From: Ruminiclostridium josui JCM 17888
GTDB lineage: Bacteria > Bacillota > Clostridia > Acetivibrionales > DSM-1351
NCBI RefSeq assembly: GCF_000526495.1
Contig: NZ_JAGE01000002.1
Span: forward strand, 186,001-250,000
DNA: 64,000 bases
Direction of reading: 5' to 3'
A program made the position numbers and the translations under genes. Below the pieces are notes generated by a model. The model did no database searches. It was not told where the DNA came from and saw only the letters and a list, made by a program, of their open reading frames with translations. Below, piece after piece: positions 38,354-47,286 of this stretch; position 1 is the first letter of the stretch, and each line of letters starts with the position of its first letter.

Positions 38354-40197
38354 TAATTACCACCTCCTGTTTCAGCAGCTAAATCTGAAAGCTCAGTTTC
38401 AAGACTGCTTTGTATATCGTATATTTTTTTGTAGATACCTTTTTCATTGGCAAGTAATTCGGAATGTGAACCGATTTCCACAATTTTTCCGTCATCCAGA
38501 ACCATGATAACATCTGCCTGCATTAATGTAGTAATTCTGTGGGAAATCAGGAGCACTGTACTTTGCCCAGTACTATTTTTTAAAGCATTTCGTATTTTTG
38601 CATCAGTTTCAGAGTCTACAGCAGAAAGGGAGTCGTCAAATATCATTATAGGTGGTTTCTGCATGAGCATTCTTGCAATAGCGACTCTTTGCTTTTGACC
38701 TCCCGAAAGGGTAACTCCACGTTCACCTACAATAGTGTCATAACCTTTTGAAAAATTCATAATGGCATCATCTACTGCAGCAATATCCGCACAATGACGG
38801 ATTTGCTCCAAATCCCCAGTATTACCAAAAATATCTATATTTTCCTTTATGGTTTTTGAAAATAAAAACGGTTCCTGAAGAACAAAACCAATATTCTTGC
38901 GGAGATGTTCAAGCTGTATTTTTCTGATATCCACTCCGCCAATTTCAATTGAACCCTGGCCTTCAGGCAGAGTATATAATCTATCCAGAAGGTATGTTAT
39001 TGTGGACTTACCTGAACCTGTACCTCCTAGTATGCCAAAAGTGGTTCCTGCCTTAATTCTAAAAGAAATATCTTTTAGTACCGGCTTAACACCTTCGTAA
39101 TCAAAATTGACATTCTTAAACTCAATATCACCTGTCATGTCAGGTGTCAGAGCATCTTCACAATCTTTTTCTTCTTCCTCTGCAACTATTTCAAGTATAC
39201 GGTTTAGAGAAACGCTGGTTTTACTAAGTTCTGAAAGAATACGTCCGAAGTTTCTTACCGGCCAAATCAACATGGAATTATAGAAAACAAATACAAGAAA
39301 TTCTCCAAGGGTAATAACTCCATTTGCTGCGTCAATTGAACCCATAATTACTATAAGCGTAACTTGAAGCCCGGAAACAAAATCTCCGATACCCCAATAT
39401 TTACTTAGAAGAAAGCCCAACTTAATCCAATAGTTGGCGAAGTGATCATTTTTACTGTCAAAGTTTTCGATTTCATAGTTCTGTCTTCCGAAGGCACGCA
39501 CTACACGGACTCCCGTGAGGTTTTCCTGTACCATGGCAGACAATGCACCTTCTGCTTCATCAGCAAACTTGAATTTGGCAGCAATTTTATTATAAAAAAT
39601 TGCTGAGTATGCTACAACGATAGGGAAGAAGGCTAATGCAATAAGAGACAGCCTTATGTTCATCGTAAACATAATAGTAAGGGAGAAACCTACTAGAAAA
39701 ACCGTTCTTATCATTTCTATAAGCTGTTGAGATATGAAATTTCTTATAACCTCAACATCAGAAGTACATCTTTGTATTATGTCACCTGTCTGGTTTTTGA
39801 CATGCCAGCTGTAGGGAAGCTTTTGAATATGACTAAACAGGTAGTTTCTCATTTTACGGATTGTACCTTCCGAAGCCTTTGCAATACATATTCTGAAAAG
39901 TAATGTAAACAAACCTGACAAAGCGGCAAGTACAAGAACCATAAGGGCGCAGGCAAGCAGATTGTCCCTCAGCATATCCCTGCCTCCATGGCTATTGATA
40001 TAATTCATAATAAATTTAGGCAGTTTCAGCTCTTCGTTTCCAATAACAGAATCAACAATAATCTTAGTTATTTGCGGCATCAGGTAATTAAATACTATAG
40101 CCAGCATTGTAAACAACACAGCAAGAGCAAATAGCCATTTAAATCCTTCCATAAATGAATAGAGCATTTTAAATCGACCTTTGTTTTTGGATTGCAT
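38353..40197 (-). CDS. ABC exporter half-transporter, degenerate Walker B subunit
   Basis: 614 aa, six N-terminal helices and a C-terminal ATPase. Walker A is GGTGSGKST and the signature is canonical LSGGQKQRVAIARM, but Walker B reads IMIFDDSLSAVD, with Asp in place of the catalytic Glu. Combined with the LSTGE signature of the partner, one of the two ATP sites of the dimer should be non-hydrolytic, as in known heterodimeric exporters. It is first in the operon, with an AAGGAGAA site. Its 225 nt upstream contain a terminator and a short leader ORF. Confidence 0.92.
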   Translation of the reverse strand: MQSKNKGRFKMLYSFMEGFKWLFALAVLFTMLAIVFNYLMPQITKIIVDSVIGNEELKLPKFIMNYINSHGGRDMLRDNLLACALMVLVLAALSGLFTLLFRICIAKASEGTIRKMRNYLFSHIQKLPYSWHVKNQTGDIIQRCTSDVEVIRNFISQQLIEMIRTVFLVGFSLTIMFTMNIRLSLIALAFFPIVVAYSAIFYNKIAAKFKFADEAEGALSAMVQENLTGVRVVRAFGRQNYEIENFDSKNDHFANYWIKLGFLLSKYWGIGDFVSGLQVTLIVIMGSIDAANGVITLGEFLVFVFYNSMLIWPVRNFGRILSELSKTSVSLNRILEIVAEEEEKDCEDALTPDMTGDIEFKNVNFDYEGVKPVLKDISFRIKAGTTFGILGGTGSGKSTITYLLDRLYTLPEGQGSIEIGGVDIRKIQLEHLRKNIGFVLQEPFLFSKTIKENIDIFGNTGDLEQIRHCADIAAVDDAIMNFSKGYDTIVGERGVTLSGGQKQRVAIARMLMQKPPIMIFDDSLSAVDSETDAKIRNALKNSTGQSTVLLISHRITTLMQADVIMVLDDGKIVEIGSHSELLANEKGIYKKIYDIQSSLETELSDLAAETGGGN

Positions 40198-40285
40198 ATA
40201 AATTCTCCTTATATTAATATAATGTTTTTTAAGTAACAGTCACATAAAAACAGGGTGTAATATGAGAAAATTTCGAAAAATGAGG

Positions 40286-40317
40286 AATAAAAAAACACGA
40301 TAACGCAGCATCGTGTT
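40286..40317 (-). terminator. Terminator in the ABC exporter leader (candidate attenuator)
   Basis: On the minus strand, stem AACACGAT / ATCGTGTT with an 8 nt loop GCTGCGTT followed by TTTTT. It lies about 90 nt upstream of the exporter start and about 105 nt downstream of a short leader ORF. The tRNA-Tyr gene further upstream already has its own terminator, so this one is most simply read as part of the exporter leader. Confidence 0.75.
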
Positions 40318-40421
40318 CAATATATTAGTTAACATATTCAACTGTATGACGGTTACTTAAGTGCTGACCTTAAAAAAGTAAAACAAAATAACAAATGCTT
40401 TACATAAGGTCTAATATTAAA

Positions 40422-40457
40422 TTATGGATGAAATACCCCGCTAATTTTATTGTACAT
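40422..40457 (-). CDS. Candidate leader peptide of the ABC exporter (11 aa)
   Basis: Minus-strand ORF ATG...TAA of 11 codons, reading MYNKISGVFHP, preceded by an AAAGGAG site (40469-40475) 11 nt before the ATG. It is too short for homology. The case rests on position: ribosome binding site, short ORF, then a terminator, then a multidrug-type ABC operon. B. subtilis bmrCD is controlled by such a leader (BmrB). Translation is not demonstrated. Confidence 0.5.
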   Translation of the reverse strand: MYNKISGVFHP

Positions 40458-40514
40458 ATTTTTTTACACTCCTTTCACCGTATTTATAATATACAAAAGT
40501 ACATTACCAACATA

Positions 40515-40543
40515 TGTTATTACAGCACGGTAAGTCCTGTCAA
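40515..40543 (-). promoter_or_regulatory. Possible promoter of the ABC exporter leader
   Basis: On the minus strand -35 TTGACA (40538-40543), 17 bp spacer, weak -10 TAACAT (40515-40520); a TAATAA at 40517-40522 gives a 15 bp spacer. A second candidate -10 TATAAA lies at 40483-40488 but would start the RNA almost on the leader ribosome binding site. Confidence 0.45.
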
Positions 40544-40607
40544 TAGCTGTAATATATTTGTAAAATAAAAAAGTAAAAGCACTATGTTCCCTAGTAAATT
40601 GGGACAA

Positions 40608-40648
40608 AGAAAAAACTCCGCACACAGCGTAAACGCGAATGTACAGAG
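40608..40648 (-). terminator. Terminator of tRNA-Tyr
   Basis: On the minus strand, imperfect stem CTCTGTACA... / ...TGTGCGGAG with G-U pairs and an inner GCG-TTTA-CGC, followed by TTTTTTCTTT. It starts a few bases after the tRNA CCA. Confidence 0.75.
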
Positions 40649-40654
40649 CTTTGG

Positions 40655-40739
40655 TGGTGGAGGGAGATGGATTCGAACCATCGAAGTCAGAGACAACAGA
40701 TTTACAGTCTGCCCCCTTTGGCCACTCGGGAACCCCTCC
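40655..40739 (-). tRNA. tRNA-Tyr (anticodon GTA)
   Basis: 85 nt class II tRNA with a long variable arm. Acceptor stem GGAGGGG / TCCCTCC (one G-U), anticodon loop CTGTAAA giving GTA, T arm GATGG-TTCGAAT-CCATC, discriminator A and encoded CCA. It is a single gene with its own promoter (40773-40801) and terminator. Confidence 0.96.
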
Positions 40740-40772
40740 AAAATCAACATGTTGTTTTCAGCAACATATAAG

Positions 40773-40801
40773 ATTATGCACTAAATACTACATCTTGTCA
40801 A
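40773..40801 (-). promoter_or_regulatory. Promoter of tRNA-Tyr
   Basis: On the minus strand -35 TTGACA (40796-40801), 17 bp spacer, -10 CATAAT (40773-40778), 34 nt before the mature 5' end. Confidence 0.85.
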
Positions 40802-40881
40802 CAACTTTTGATAATTTTATTTAATTATATAAGAATACTTTATTTATAAAATAATATCATAATATAAATTGAAGTTATAAA

Positions 40882-40910
40882 TTGCTAACATAAGAAATAT
40901 ATGGTAGAAT
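40882..40910 (+). promoter_or_regulatory. Promoter of the oligopeptide transporter operon
   Basis: -35 TTGCTA (40882-40887), 17 bp spacer, -10 TAGAAT (40905-40910). The predicted leader to the binding-protein start is about 145 nt. Confidence 0.65.
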
Positions 40911-40916
40911 AACAAA

Positions 40917-41063
40917 TAATTACAAACCACAATCTAGATTTAAAACATGCATGTTGAAATTAACATGGATTAATTCTAAATGGAAGCAAGGGGGCTCCAT
41001 GGTGTAGAAATATCTGTGTTTTTTTGTAAGCAAATTGATATTATCATTAAAAGGGGGATTACA
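40917..41063 (+). promoter_or_regulatory. Long 5' leader of the peptide-binding protein gene
   Basis: Non-coding leader of about 145 nt. It contains a small hairpin CATGTT-GAAATT-AACATG (near 40950) and a T-run near 41022. No known riboswitch fold is recognised. An in-frame ATG at 40980 would give a 28-residue extension ahead of an otherwise perfect lipoprotein signal, so it is treated as non-coding. Confidence 0.4.
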
Positions 41064-42818
41064 ATGAGAAAGAAATTAGCAATATTATCAATTGTATTGT
41101 CAATTATATTGACAATACCTGCATGCACCAGTAAATCTGAAAGCGGAAATACATCCGGGAACTCGTCATTAAACAGCTCATCAGCAGGAACAAAAGCAAG
41201 TCAAACAGGTTTTGATTACAAGAAGTACGGTGTTGAATATACTGCCGCTACTGACGTGGGAAAAAGTCCCAAGATTGCCCTTGACAGAAAGGATACATTA
41301 GTTATTGGTTTACCGGATACAACAGGTATTTTTAATTATCTGTACGGTGATAATGCATATGATTGGTATGCTATATATACCATGTTTGATTTCAATATAG
41401 AAGTTGATTTCGATGGAAAGCCAATACCGGGTGCAACGGATTATAAAGTTTCCGATGATGGACTCACATATACTTTTACAATTAAAGACGGAGTCAAGTT
41501 CTGGGATGGAAATCCTGCTACAGCTTATGATTTAGAATTTGCGTACTATCTGGAAGCCGACCCTAAATATGACGGACCGGCAGATATAGCAAAAACCTTC
41601 ATAAAAGGCCTTGATGCATATAAAAATGGAAACGCTGATAAAATCGAAGGAATAAAGGTAATTGATGACAAGACACTGGAAATTACCGTTGACAAAGTAA
41701 GCGGTCCTGCAATTTATGGATTACAGGTTCCGCTACTTGAAAAGAAGTATTATGGTGCTGATTTCAAAAAGGGTGATACTGCAAAGGTCAAGGAAAAAAA
41801 TGGAGCACCAATGGGTACAGGCCAATACAAATTTGTTGAATATAAAGCTGGTCAGGAGCTGAAACTTGTAGCTAATGAAGACTATTTTAAAGGAGCTCCA
41901 AAAATCAAAAATCTAATATTTTCAGTAACACCTACAGGACAGGAACTCCAGAGGGTTATGGCAGGAGAGACGGATATAGATATGGCTGATGTTTCACCTG
42001 ACAATATGAAAGCAGCAAAAGATGCAGAATTCATTGACATTTACAGATTCCCTACCAACGGCTACGGATATGTAGGACTAAATGATGCCGACCCTAAATT
42101 CAGTGATGTGAAAGTACGTCAGGCTTTAATGTATGCATTGAACAGAGCTGCTGTTGTTGAAAAGGTATATGGCGAATATGCAAGAGTAGTGAATATACCT
42201 GAGTCAAATGTATCCTGGGCATACGATGATGAAGGCTGCAATACATATGAATTTAATTTGGATAAAGCAGGACAGCTGTTGGATGAAGCAGGATGGAAGT
42301 TAAATAGTAACGGAAAACGTGAAAAGGATGGCAAAGAGTTTAAAATCAAGTTTACTTGCATGAGTCCTCATCCTGTAACAGACATTATGGTTCCGGTTAT
42401 GAAGGACGATTATGCAAAGCTTGGAATAGACGTTACAGTTGAGAATGCTGACTGGCCTACTCTTCAGCAAAAAGCAACTAAAAAGCAGCTGGAAGCATAT
42501 TTTATGGCTAGTGGACTCACTCCGGATCCTGATAATTCCTTAGCAAATGCATATAAATCAAATGCAACTCAAAATTATTACAATTACAAAAATGAGGAAG
42601 TTGATAGGCTGTGCGAAGAAGGTCTGAATGAAATAAGTACAGAAAAGAGAAAGCCTATTTATAAGCAACTATATAAAATCTTGAATAATGATTTACCTGT
42701 ACTTTTTGTTTATCAGAGAAGTGACATGTGGGTAGCAAACTCCAGAATAAAGAACTATGAACTATCATCTTTCAGGGATTTTTTCTTTAACTTATATAAA
42801 GCGGAAATTGCAAATTAA
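41064..42818 (+). CDS. Peptide ABC transporter substrate-binding lipoprotein
   Basis: Extracytoplasmic solute-binding protein of family 5 (OppA/DppA type), 584 aa. The signal peptide ends in a lipobox TIPAC with the lipidated Cys at residue 21, followed by a Ser/Gly-rich linker. The mature part has LTYTFTIKDGVKFWDGNPATAYDLEFAY and DVKVRQALMYALNRAAVVEKVY, both family landmarks. The start at 41064 has an AAGGGGGAT site. It is the first gene of a complete importer operon and is followed by a stable hairpin that may raise its level relative to the permeases. Confidence 0.93.
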   Translation: MRKKLAILSIVLSIILTIPACTSKSESGNTSGNSSLNSSSAGTKASQTGFDYKKYGVEYTAATDVGKSPKIALDRKDTLVIGLPDTTGIFNYLYGDNAYDWYAIYTMFDFNIEVDFDGKPIPGATDYKVSDDGLTYTFTIKDGVKFWDGNPATAYDLEFAYYLEADPKYDGPADIAKTFIKGLDAYKNGNADKIEGIKVIDDKTLEITVDKVSGPAIYGLQVPLLEKKYYGADFKKGDTAKVKEKNGAPMGTGQYKFVEYKAGQELKLVANEDYFKGAPKIKNLIFSVTPTGQELQRVMAGETDIDMADVSPDNMKAAKDAEFIDIYRFPTNGYGYVGLNDADPKFSDVKVRQALMYALNRAAVVEKVYGEYARVVNIPESNVSWAYDDEGCNTYEFNLDKAGQLLDEAGWKLNSNGKREKDGKEFKIKFTCMSPHPVTDIMVPVMKDDYAKLGIDVTVENADWPTLQQKATKKQLEAYFMASGLTPDPDNSLANAYKSNATQNYYNYKNEEVDRLCEEGLNEISTEKRKPIYKQLYKILNNDLPVLFVYQRSDMWVANSRIKNYELSSFRDFFFNLYKAEIAN

Positions 42819-42840
42819 GAAATTTTCACATTTTGTTTTT

Positions 42841-42878
42841 GAGAATGTCCGTCATCATTAAAATGCACGGACATTCTC
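42841..42878 (+). terminator. Hairpin between binding protein and permease genes
   Basis: Perfect 12 bp stem GAGAATGTCCGT / ACGGACATTCTC with a 14 nt loop and a short TTT tail. The weak T-run suggests partial termination or 3'-end protection of the binding-protein message, a common way to over-produce the binding protein. Confidence 0.6.
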
Positions 42879-42915
42879 TTTAACGAAAATAAACAAACGA
42901 CAGGAGAGTTATAAC

Positions 42916-43881
42916 ATGTGGAATTACTTAGCTAGAAGAATCCTTCAGATGATACCGATTATAATTGGAGTTTCCATAATATTGTTCTTAATAATAAATC
43001 TTGTTCCGGGAAATTTTATTGATTCAAAAGTTTCATCTACTCATATGACACCCCAACAGATTCAACATCTTAAAGATATTTACGGGATTAATGACCCCAT
43101 TTATCTCAAGTATTTAAAATGGATTAAGGGTGCTGTTCATTTTGACTTCGGTGATTCATTTACATACCAGAAGCCTGTTTCTACTGTAATCAATACATAC
43201 GTATGGAATTCATTCAGTATAGCACTTGTGGCCTTTATTTTGGAGCTGCTTATTGCCATTCCAATAGGAATTATTTCTGCCACAAGGCAATACTCAAAAA
43301 CAGATATGATTTTTACATTTTTAGCATTAATAGGGATTTCTTTCCCTTCTTTTTTCCTTGGATATATATTAATAAAAATATTTGCCGTAGACCTCCATAT
43401 TCTGCCGCTGGCGGGTTTAAATACTCCGGGTTCCAGCTATGTAGGATTTGCGTTTATTGTTGACCGGCTAAAACATATGGTATTGCCGGTTATAGTGCTT
43501 GCATTAATAAGTGCCGGCTCTATGATGAGATACACAAGAACTGCTGTCCTTGAAATAGTAAAACAGGATTATATAAGGACTGCCAGAGCAAAAGGCCTCA
43601 GTGAAAAGGTTGTTATATATAAACATGCACTAAGAAATGCACTGATTCCTATTGTTACTCTCATTGGTCTTTCACTTCCTGGATTATTTTCAGGTGCAAT
43701 TATTACAGAGAGTATATTTGGTATTCCAGGTATAGGGAAAATTGCACTGGAAGCGGTGACAAAAAGGGATTATCCTCTTTTGATGGGATTTTCTTTATTT
43801 GTTGCCGTACTTACTCTACTGGGAAATCTGCTTTCGGATATTTTATATGCAATTGTTGATCCCAGAGTTAAGTTAAAGTGA
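42916..43881 (+). CDS. Peptide ABC transporter permease, OppB/DppB type
   Basis: 321 aa inner-membrane permease with about six helices. N-terminal MWNYLARRILQMIPIIIGVSIILFLIINLVPG is typical of DppB. The EAA loop that docks the ATPase is seen as YIRTARAKGLSEKVVIYKHALRNALIPIV (about 216-244). A CAGGAGAG site precedes the ATG. It pairs with the next gene to form the channel. Family-level assignment is firm; specificity (di- or oligopeptide) is not. Confidence 0.94.
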   Translation: MWNYLARRILQMIPIIIGVSIILFLIINLVPGNFIDSKVSSTHMTPQQIQHLKDIYGINDPIYLKYLKWIKGAVHFDFGDSFTYQKPVSTVINTYVWNSFSIALVAFILELLIAIPIGIISATRQYSKTDMIFTFLALIGISFPSFFLGYILIKIFAVDLHILPLAGLNTPGSSYVGFAFIVDRLKHMVLPVIVLALISAGSMMRYTRTAVLEIVKQDYIRTARAKGLSEKVVIYKHALRNALIPIVTLIGLSLPGLFSGAIITESIFGIPGIGKIALEAVTKRDYPLLMGFSLFVAVLTLLGNLLSDILYAIVDPRVKLK

Positions 43882-43894
43882 GGTGGAAAGAAAA

Positions 43895-45301
43895 ATGAAG
43901 ATAAAAATTTTTACGATTATATCATTGATTGCAGCAGTTTTGTGTTATATATTCCCATTTCTCACATTTAAGGATTATAAATCAATAAACGGGTTTTATC
44001 TTATAACGTCACTGTTCAAAAGAAAAGAGCTTCACAAGCTTACTGAAAATATACAGACTTATGTATTTACAAGTACTTCTGTTCCACTGCTGGTAACATT
44101 TTTATTGTTTATTACTGCTATTGCTTTAGTAGTGTATTATCACTTCGGTAAAAGCAGTAAAGCACTTTCAGGTGCTTTGGGGGCGGTTATATGTGCTGTA
44201 ATATCTTATGGAATTCAGCTATCCAACAGTCAGACTTCAATAACTGATTTTTTTGGTACCATACTACTTGAATTAAAAACAGGTGATGGGAATACAATAT
44301 TTAAAACAAGTGATATTACATCTCAGACCGGTCTGGGTGCAAAGCTTCTGGTTATTGTTTCTTTTGTTTCGTTGATTTTTGTGGCTGTACTTAAAATAAT
44401 GGATACTCGAGAAAGAAACAAAGGTGATAATATTCAGACACCTTGGACTATGGCTATTAAGCAATTTAAAAGAAATAAACTGGCAATAGTTGGATTGTTT
44501 CTTATATCTTTTCTAATTATCATATGTTTTTACGGGCCGGTATTTTCTAAATATCCTTTACTGAAAACAGACATAATTATGGCAAAGCTTAAACCGGGAC
44601 CTGGGCATTTGTTGGGTACTGACAGTAGCGGACGTGATATTTTAACACGTTTGATGTATGGAGGGAGAATCTCCATAACAGTAGGCTTTGTTGCCGTATT
44701 GCTGGAAATACTTTTGGGTACTGCTATAGGAGGCTTGGCAGGCTATTACAGCGGTAAAATTGATAATATGCTTATGAGGCTTGTTGATATATTTCTTAGT
44801 ATTCCGTTTTTGCCTGTTGTAATAATAATAGGAGCAATAATGTCTGATTTAAATATACCGCCAGAGCGTAGGATATACTTCGTAATGCTCATAATAGGAG
44901 TTCTTAGTTGGCCTGTAATGGCAAGATTGGTCCGCGGACAGATTCTTACCTTGCGAGAACAGGAGTATATGATTGCAGCAGAAGCACTTGGACTAAAGGA
45001 CAGGCGAAAAATAGTAAGACATCTTATTCCTAATGTTATACCCAGTATAATTGTATCAGCCACTCTTGGAATAGGTGATGCCATATTGATGGAATCAGCA
45101 TTGTCTTTTCTTGGGCTTGGTGTGGCTATGCCGTTCCCTTCTTGGGGAAATATGGTGCAGGCAGTAAGGGATACCAACGATTTCATCCTCCGCTCTTGGC
45201 TTTGGATACCACCTGGAATATGTATCTTTAGCATAGTTCTTGCAATAAATTTTGTAGGTGATGGCCTGAGGGATGCCTTTGACCCTAAAATGAAAAAGTA
45301 G
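43895..45301 (+). CDS. Peptide ABC transporter permease, OppC/DppC type, with N-terminal extension
   Basis: The last 290 or so residues are a normal OppC permease: KRNKLAIVGLFLISFLIII, LLGTDSSGRDILTRLMYGGRISI, and the EAA loop EYMIAAEALGLKDRRKIVRHLIPNV. Ahead of it is an extra region of about 180 residues with an N-terminal helix, a short outside loop and two or three more helices, so the protein is 468 aa instead of about 300. The start at 43895 is chosen for its GAGGTGG site; GTG 43883 lies in that site. The extra domain has no family I recognise. Confidence 0.9.
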   Translation: MKIKIFTIISLIAAVLCYIFPFLTFKDYKSINGFYLITSLFKRKELHKLTENIQTYVFTSTSVPLLVTFLLFITAIALVVYYHFGKSSKALSGALGAVICAVISYGIQLSNSQTSITDFFGTILLELKTGDGNTIFKTSDITSQTGLGAKLLVIVSFVSLIFVAVLKIMDTRERNKGDNIQTPWTMAIKQFKRNKLAIVGLFLISFLIIICFYGPVFSKYPLLKTDIIMAKLKPGPGHLLGTDSSGRDILTRLMYGGRISITVGFVAVLLEILLGTAIGGLAGYYSGKIDNMLMRLVDIFLSIPFLPVVIIIGAIMSDLNIPPERRIYFVMLIIGVLSWPVMARLVRGQILTLREQEYMIAAEALGLKDRRKIVRHLIPNVIPSIIVSATLGIGDAILMESALSFLGLGVAMPFPSWGNMVQAVRDTNDFILRSWLWIPPGICIFSIVLAINFVGDGLRDAFDPKMKK

Positions 45302-45316
45302 GAGGAAGAAGCATTT

Positions 45317-46294
45317 ATGTCTGAAAAACTTTTGGAAATTAAAGATTTACATACATTTTTTTATACAGATGCAGGTGTTGTTAAAGCAGTAAACGGTGTT
45401 TCCTTTCAGGTAAATAAGGGACAAACGATAGGAATAGTAGGTGAATCCGGCTGCGGAAAGAGTGTCATGTCTCTTTCCATTATGCGATTACTGCAGGAAC
45501 CGGGAAAAATAGTTGGGGGACAGGTAATTTTTAATGGTCAGGATCTTGTAAAACTATCTCAGAGTGAAATGAGGAAAATAAATGGAGATAGGATTTCAAT
45601 GATATTTCAGGAGCCTATGACTTCATTGAATCCTGTTTTTACAGTTGGTAATCAAATAGCAGAGTCACTTATACTTCATGAAAATTTAACAAAAAAACAG
45701 GCAAGGGAAAAAGCAGTTGAAATGATTTCAACTGTTGGAATTTCTCGTGCAGAAGGTATATATGATTCGTATCCCCATGAATTATCAGGAGGTATGAGAC
45801 AGAGAATAATGATAGCAATGGCACTTTCCTGTAATCCTGAACTTTTGATTGCAGATGAGCCCACCACTGCTTTAGATGTTACAATACAAGCACAAATACT
45901 AGATTTACTTAAAGAAATAAAGAGAAAATTCGGAACTTCCATAATGCTGATTACACACGATCTCGGAGTCGTAGCCGAAATGGCAGATTACGTAATTGTA
46001 ATGTATGCAGGAAGAATAATTGAACAGGGAAATGTAAACGACATTTATCTTAATCCCATGCACCCTTATACAATAGGACTCCTTAAATCTAAGCCCAGCA
46101 TAACTACTGTGAGTGAAAGGCTTTATACAATACCGGGACAGGTACCGAACCTTATTGATTTACCTGAAAGCTGTTACTTTTCAGACAGGTGTAAAATGTG
46201 CAAGGATGTCTGCAAACAAGGTTTTCCAAAGCTGATTGATATGGGAAATGAACATTTCGTTGCATGTACATTGTTTGAGGAGGTGACAAAATGA
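45317..46294 (+). CDS. Peptide ABC transporter ATPase, OppD/DppD type
   Basis: 325 aa ATPase that powers the importer. Walker [10 protein letters not shown] (about 40-48), signature [15 protein letters not shown], Walker [13 protein letters not shown], switch His in LITHDLGVV. The C-terminal peptide-transporter extension holds four cysteines ([14 protein letters not shown]), which in related ATPases bind an iron-sulfur cluster. An AGGAGGAAG site precedes the ATG. It overlaps the next ATPase gene by 4 nt. Confidence 0.94.
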   Translation: MSEKLLEIKDLHTFFYTDAGVVKAVNGVSFQVNKGQTIGIVGESGCGKSVMSLSIMRLLQEPGKIVGGQVIFNGQDLVKLSQSEMRKINGDRISMIFQEPMTSLNPVFTVGNQIAESLILHENLTKKQAREKAVEMISTVGISRAEGIYDSYPHELSGGMRQRIMIAMALSCNPELLIADEPTTALDVTIQAQILDLLKEIKRKFGTSIMLITHDLGVVAEMADYVIVMYAGRIIEQGNVNDIYLNPMHPYTIGLLKSKPSITTVSERLYTIPGQVPNLIDLPESCYFSDRCKMCKDVCKQGFPKLIDMGNEHFVACTLFEEVTK

Positions 46295-47256
46295 GTGAAG
46301 CTTTACTTGAAGTGAAAAATCTGAAAAAATACTTTCCCATAAAAGGAGGAGTATTTCAAAGGACAGTGGGACACGTAAAAGCAGTGGAAGATATATCCTT
46401 TGAAATAAATAAGGGTGAAACCCTAGGCTTGGTAGGAGAATCGGGGTGCGGGAAAAGCACTGTAGGCCGTACAATTCTAAGGCTCCATGATAAAACCGGA
46501 GGAGAGGTTTTATTTAAGGGGACAGAAATTTTTAATTTAAATAAACAGGAAATGCAAAAGCTGAGACCCAAAATTCAAATTGTCTTTCAAGATCCGTACA
46601 GTTCATTGAATCCTAGACTTACGGTTGGTGAAATTATTGGTGAAGCACTACTCGAACATGGATTTTGTGAAAAAAAGAATTTAAAACAGCGTGTATTAAA
46701 AGTTATGGAGCAATGCGGACTGCGTACCTTTCATATTGACAGATACCCTCATGAATTTTCAGGAGGGCAGAGGCAGAGAATCGGTATTGCAAGGGCTTTA
46801 GCTTTAAATCCTGAATTTATTGTATGCGATGAGCCTGTTTCGGCATTGGATGTATCAATTCAATCCCAGATAATAAACCTATTATCTGATCTTCAAAAAG
46901 AATATGGATTTTCCTACTTGTTTATATCACATGATTTAAGCGTGGTTAAACATATATCACATCGGGTGGCTGTAATGTATCTTGGTTGCCTTGTTGAGAT
47001 TGCTGACAAAACAGAGCTTTACGACAATCCTCTGCATCCGTATACAAAGGCTCTTTTATCGGCAGTTCCATTGCCGGACCCGAGACTTAAAAGGGAAAGA
47101 ATAATTTTATCTGGGGATTTACCCAGCCCTGCAAATCCTCCGTCAGGCTGCCGTTTTCATACAAGATGCCCTAAGTGCAGTGATATTTGCAAACAACAAA
47201 TACCTGAATTAAAAGATGTGGGACAAAACCATAAAGCTGCCTGTCATTTTGTTTGA
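46291..47256 (+). CDS. Peptide ABC transporter ATPase, OppF/DppF type
   Basis: 321 aa second ATPase of the importer. Walker [10 protein letters not shown] (about 50-58), Q-loop [14 protein letters not shown], signature [15 protein letters not shown], Walker [13 protein letters not shown], switch [10 protein letters not shown]. The C-terminal Cys cluster ([14 protein letters not shown]) mirrors that of OppD. The first residues overlap the previous gene (ATGA), with a GAGGAGG site inside it. Confidence 0.94.
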   Translation: MSEALLEVKNLKKYFPIKGGVFQRTVGHVKAVEDISFEINKGETLGLVGESGCGKSTVGRTILRLHDKTGGEVLFKGTEIFNLNKQEMQKLRPKIQIVFQDPYSSLNPRLTVGEIIGEALLEHGFCEKKNLKQRVLKVMEQCGLRTFHIDRYPHEFSGGQRQRIGIARALALNPEFIVCDEPVSALDVSIQSQIINLLSDLQKEYGFSYLFISHDLSVVKHISHRVAVMYLGCLVEIADKTELYDNPLHPYTKALLSAVPLPDPRLKRERIILSGDLPSPANPPSGCRFHTRCPKCSDICKQQIPELKDVGQNHKAACHFV

Positions 47257-47286
47257 TAGTTACCATAGAGTGTAGGGAGTAAAAAT

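Noticed and set aside
40584-40824. Plus-strand open frames of about 60-66 codons across tRNA-Tyr
   Set aside because: They are read antisense through a tRNA gene; the translated GGGRWIRTIE-type stretch is a common tRNA artefact.
40980-41063. In-frame ATG that would extend the peptide-binding protein by 28 residues
   Set aside because: No ribosome binding site there, and the extension would bury a perfect lipoprotein signal peptide.
46181-46474. Open frames on the minus strand opposite the OppD and OppF genes
   Set aside because: Shadow frames of strongly conserved ATPase genes; no start signals or recognisable products.
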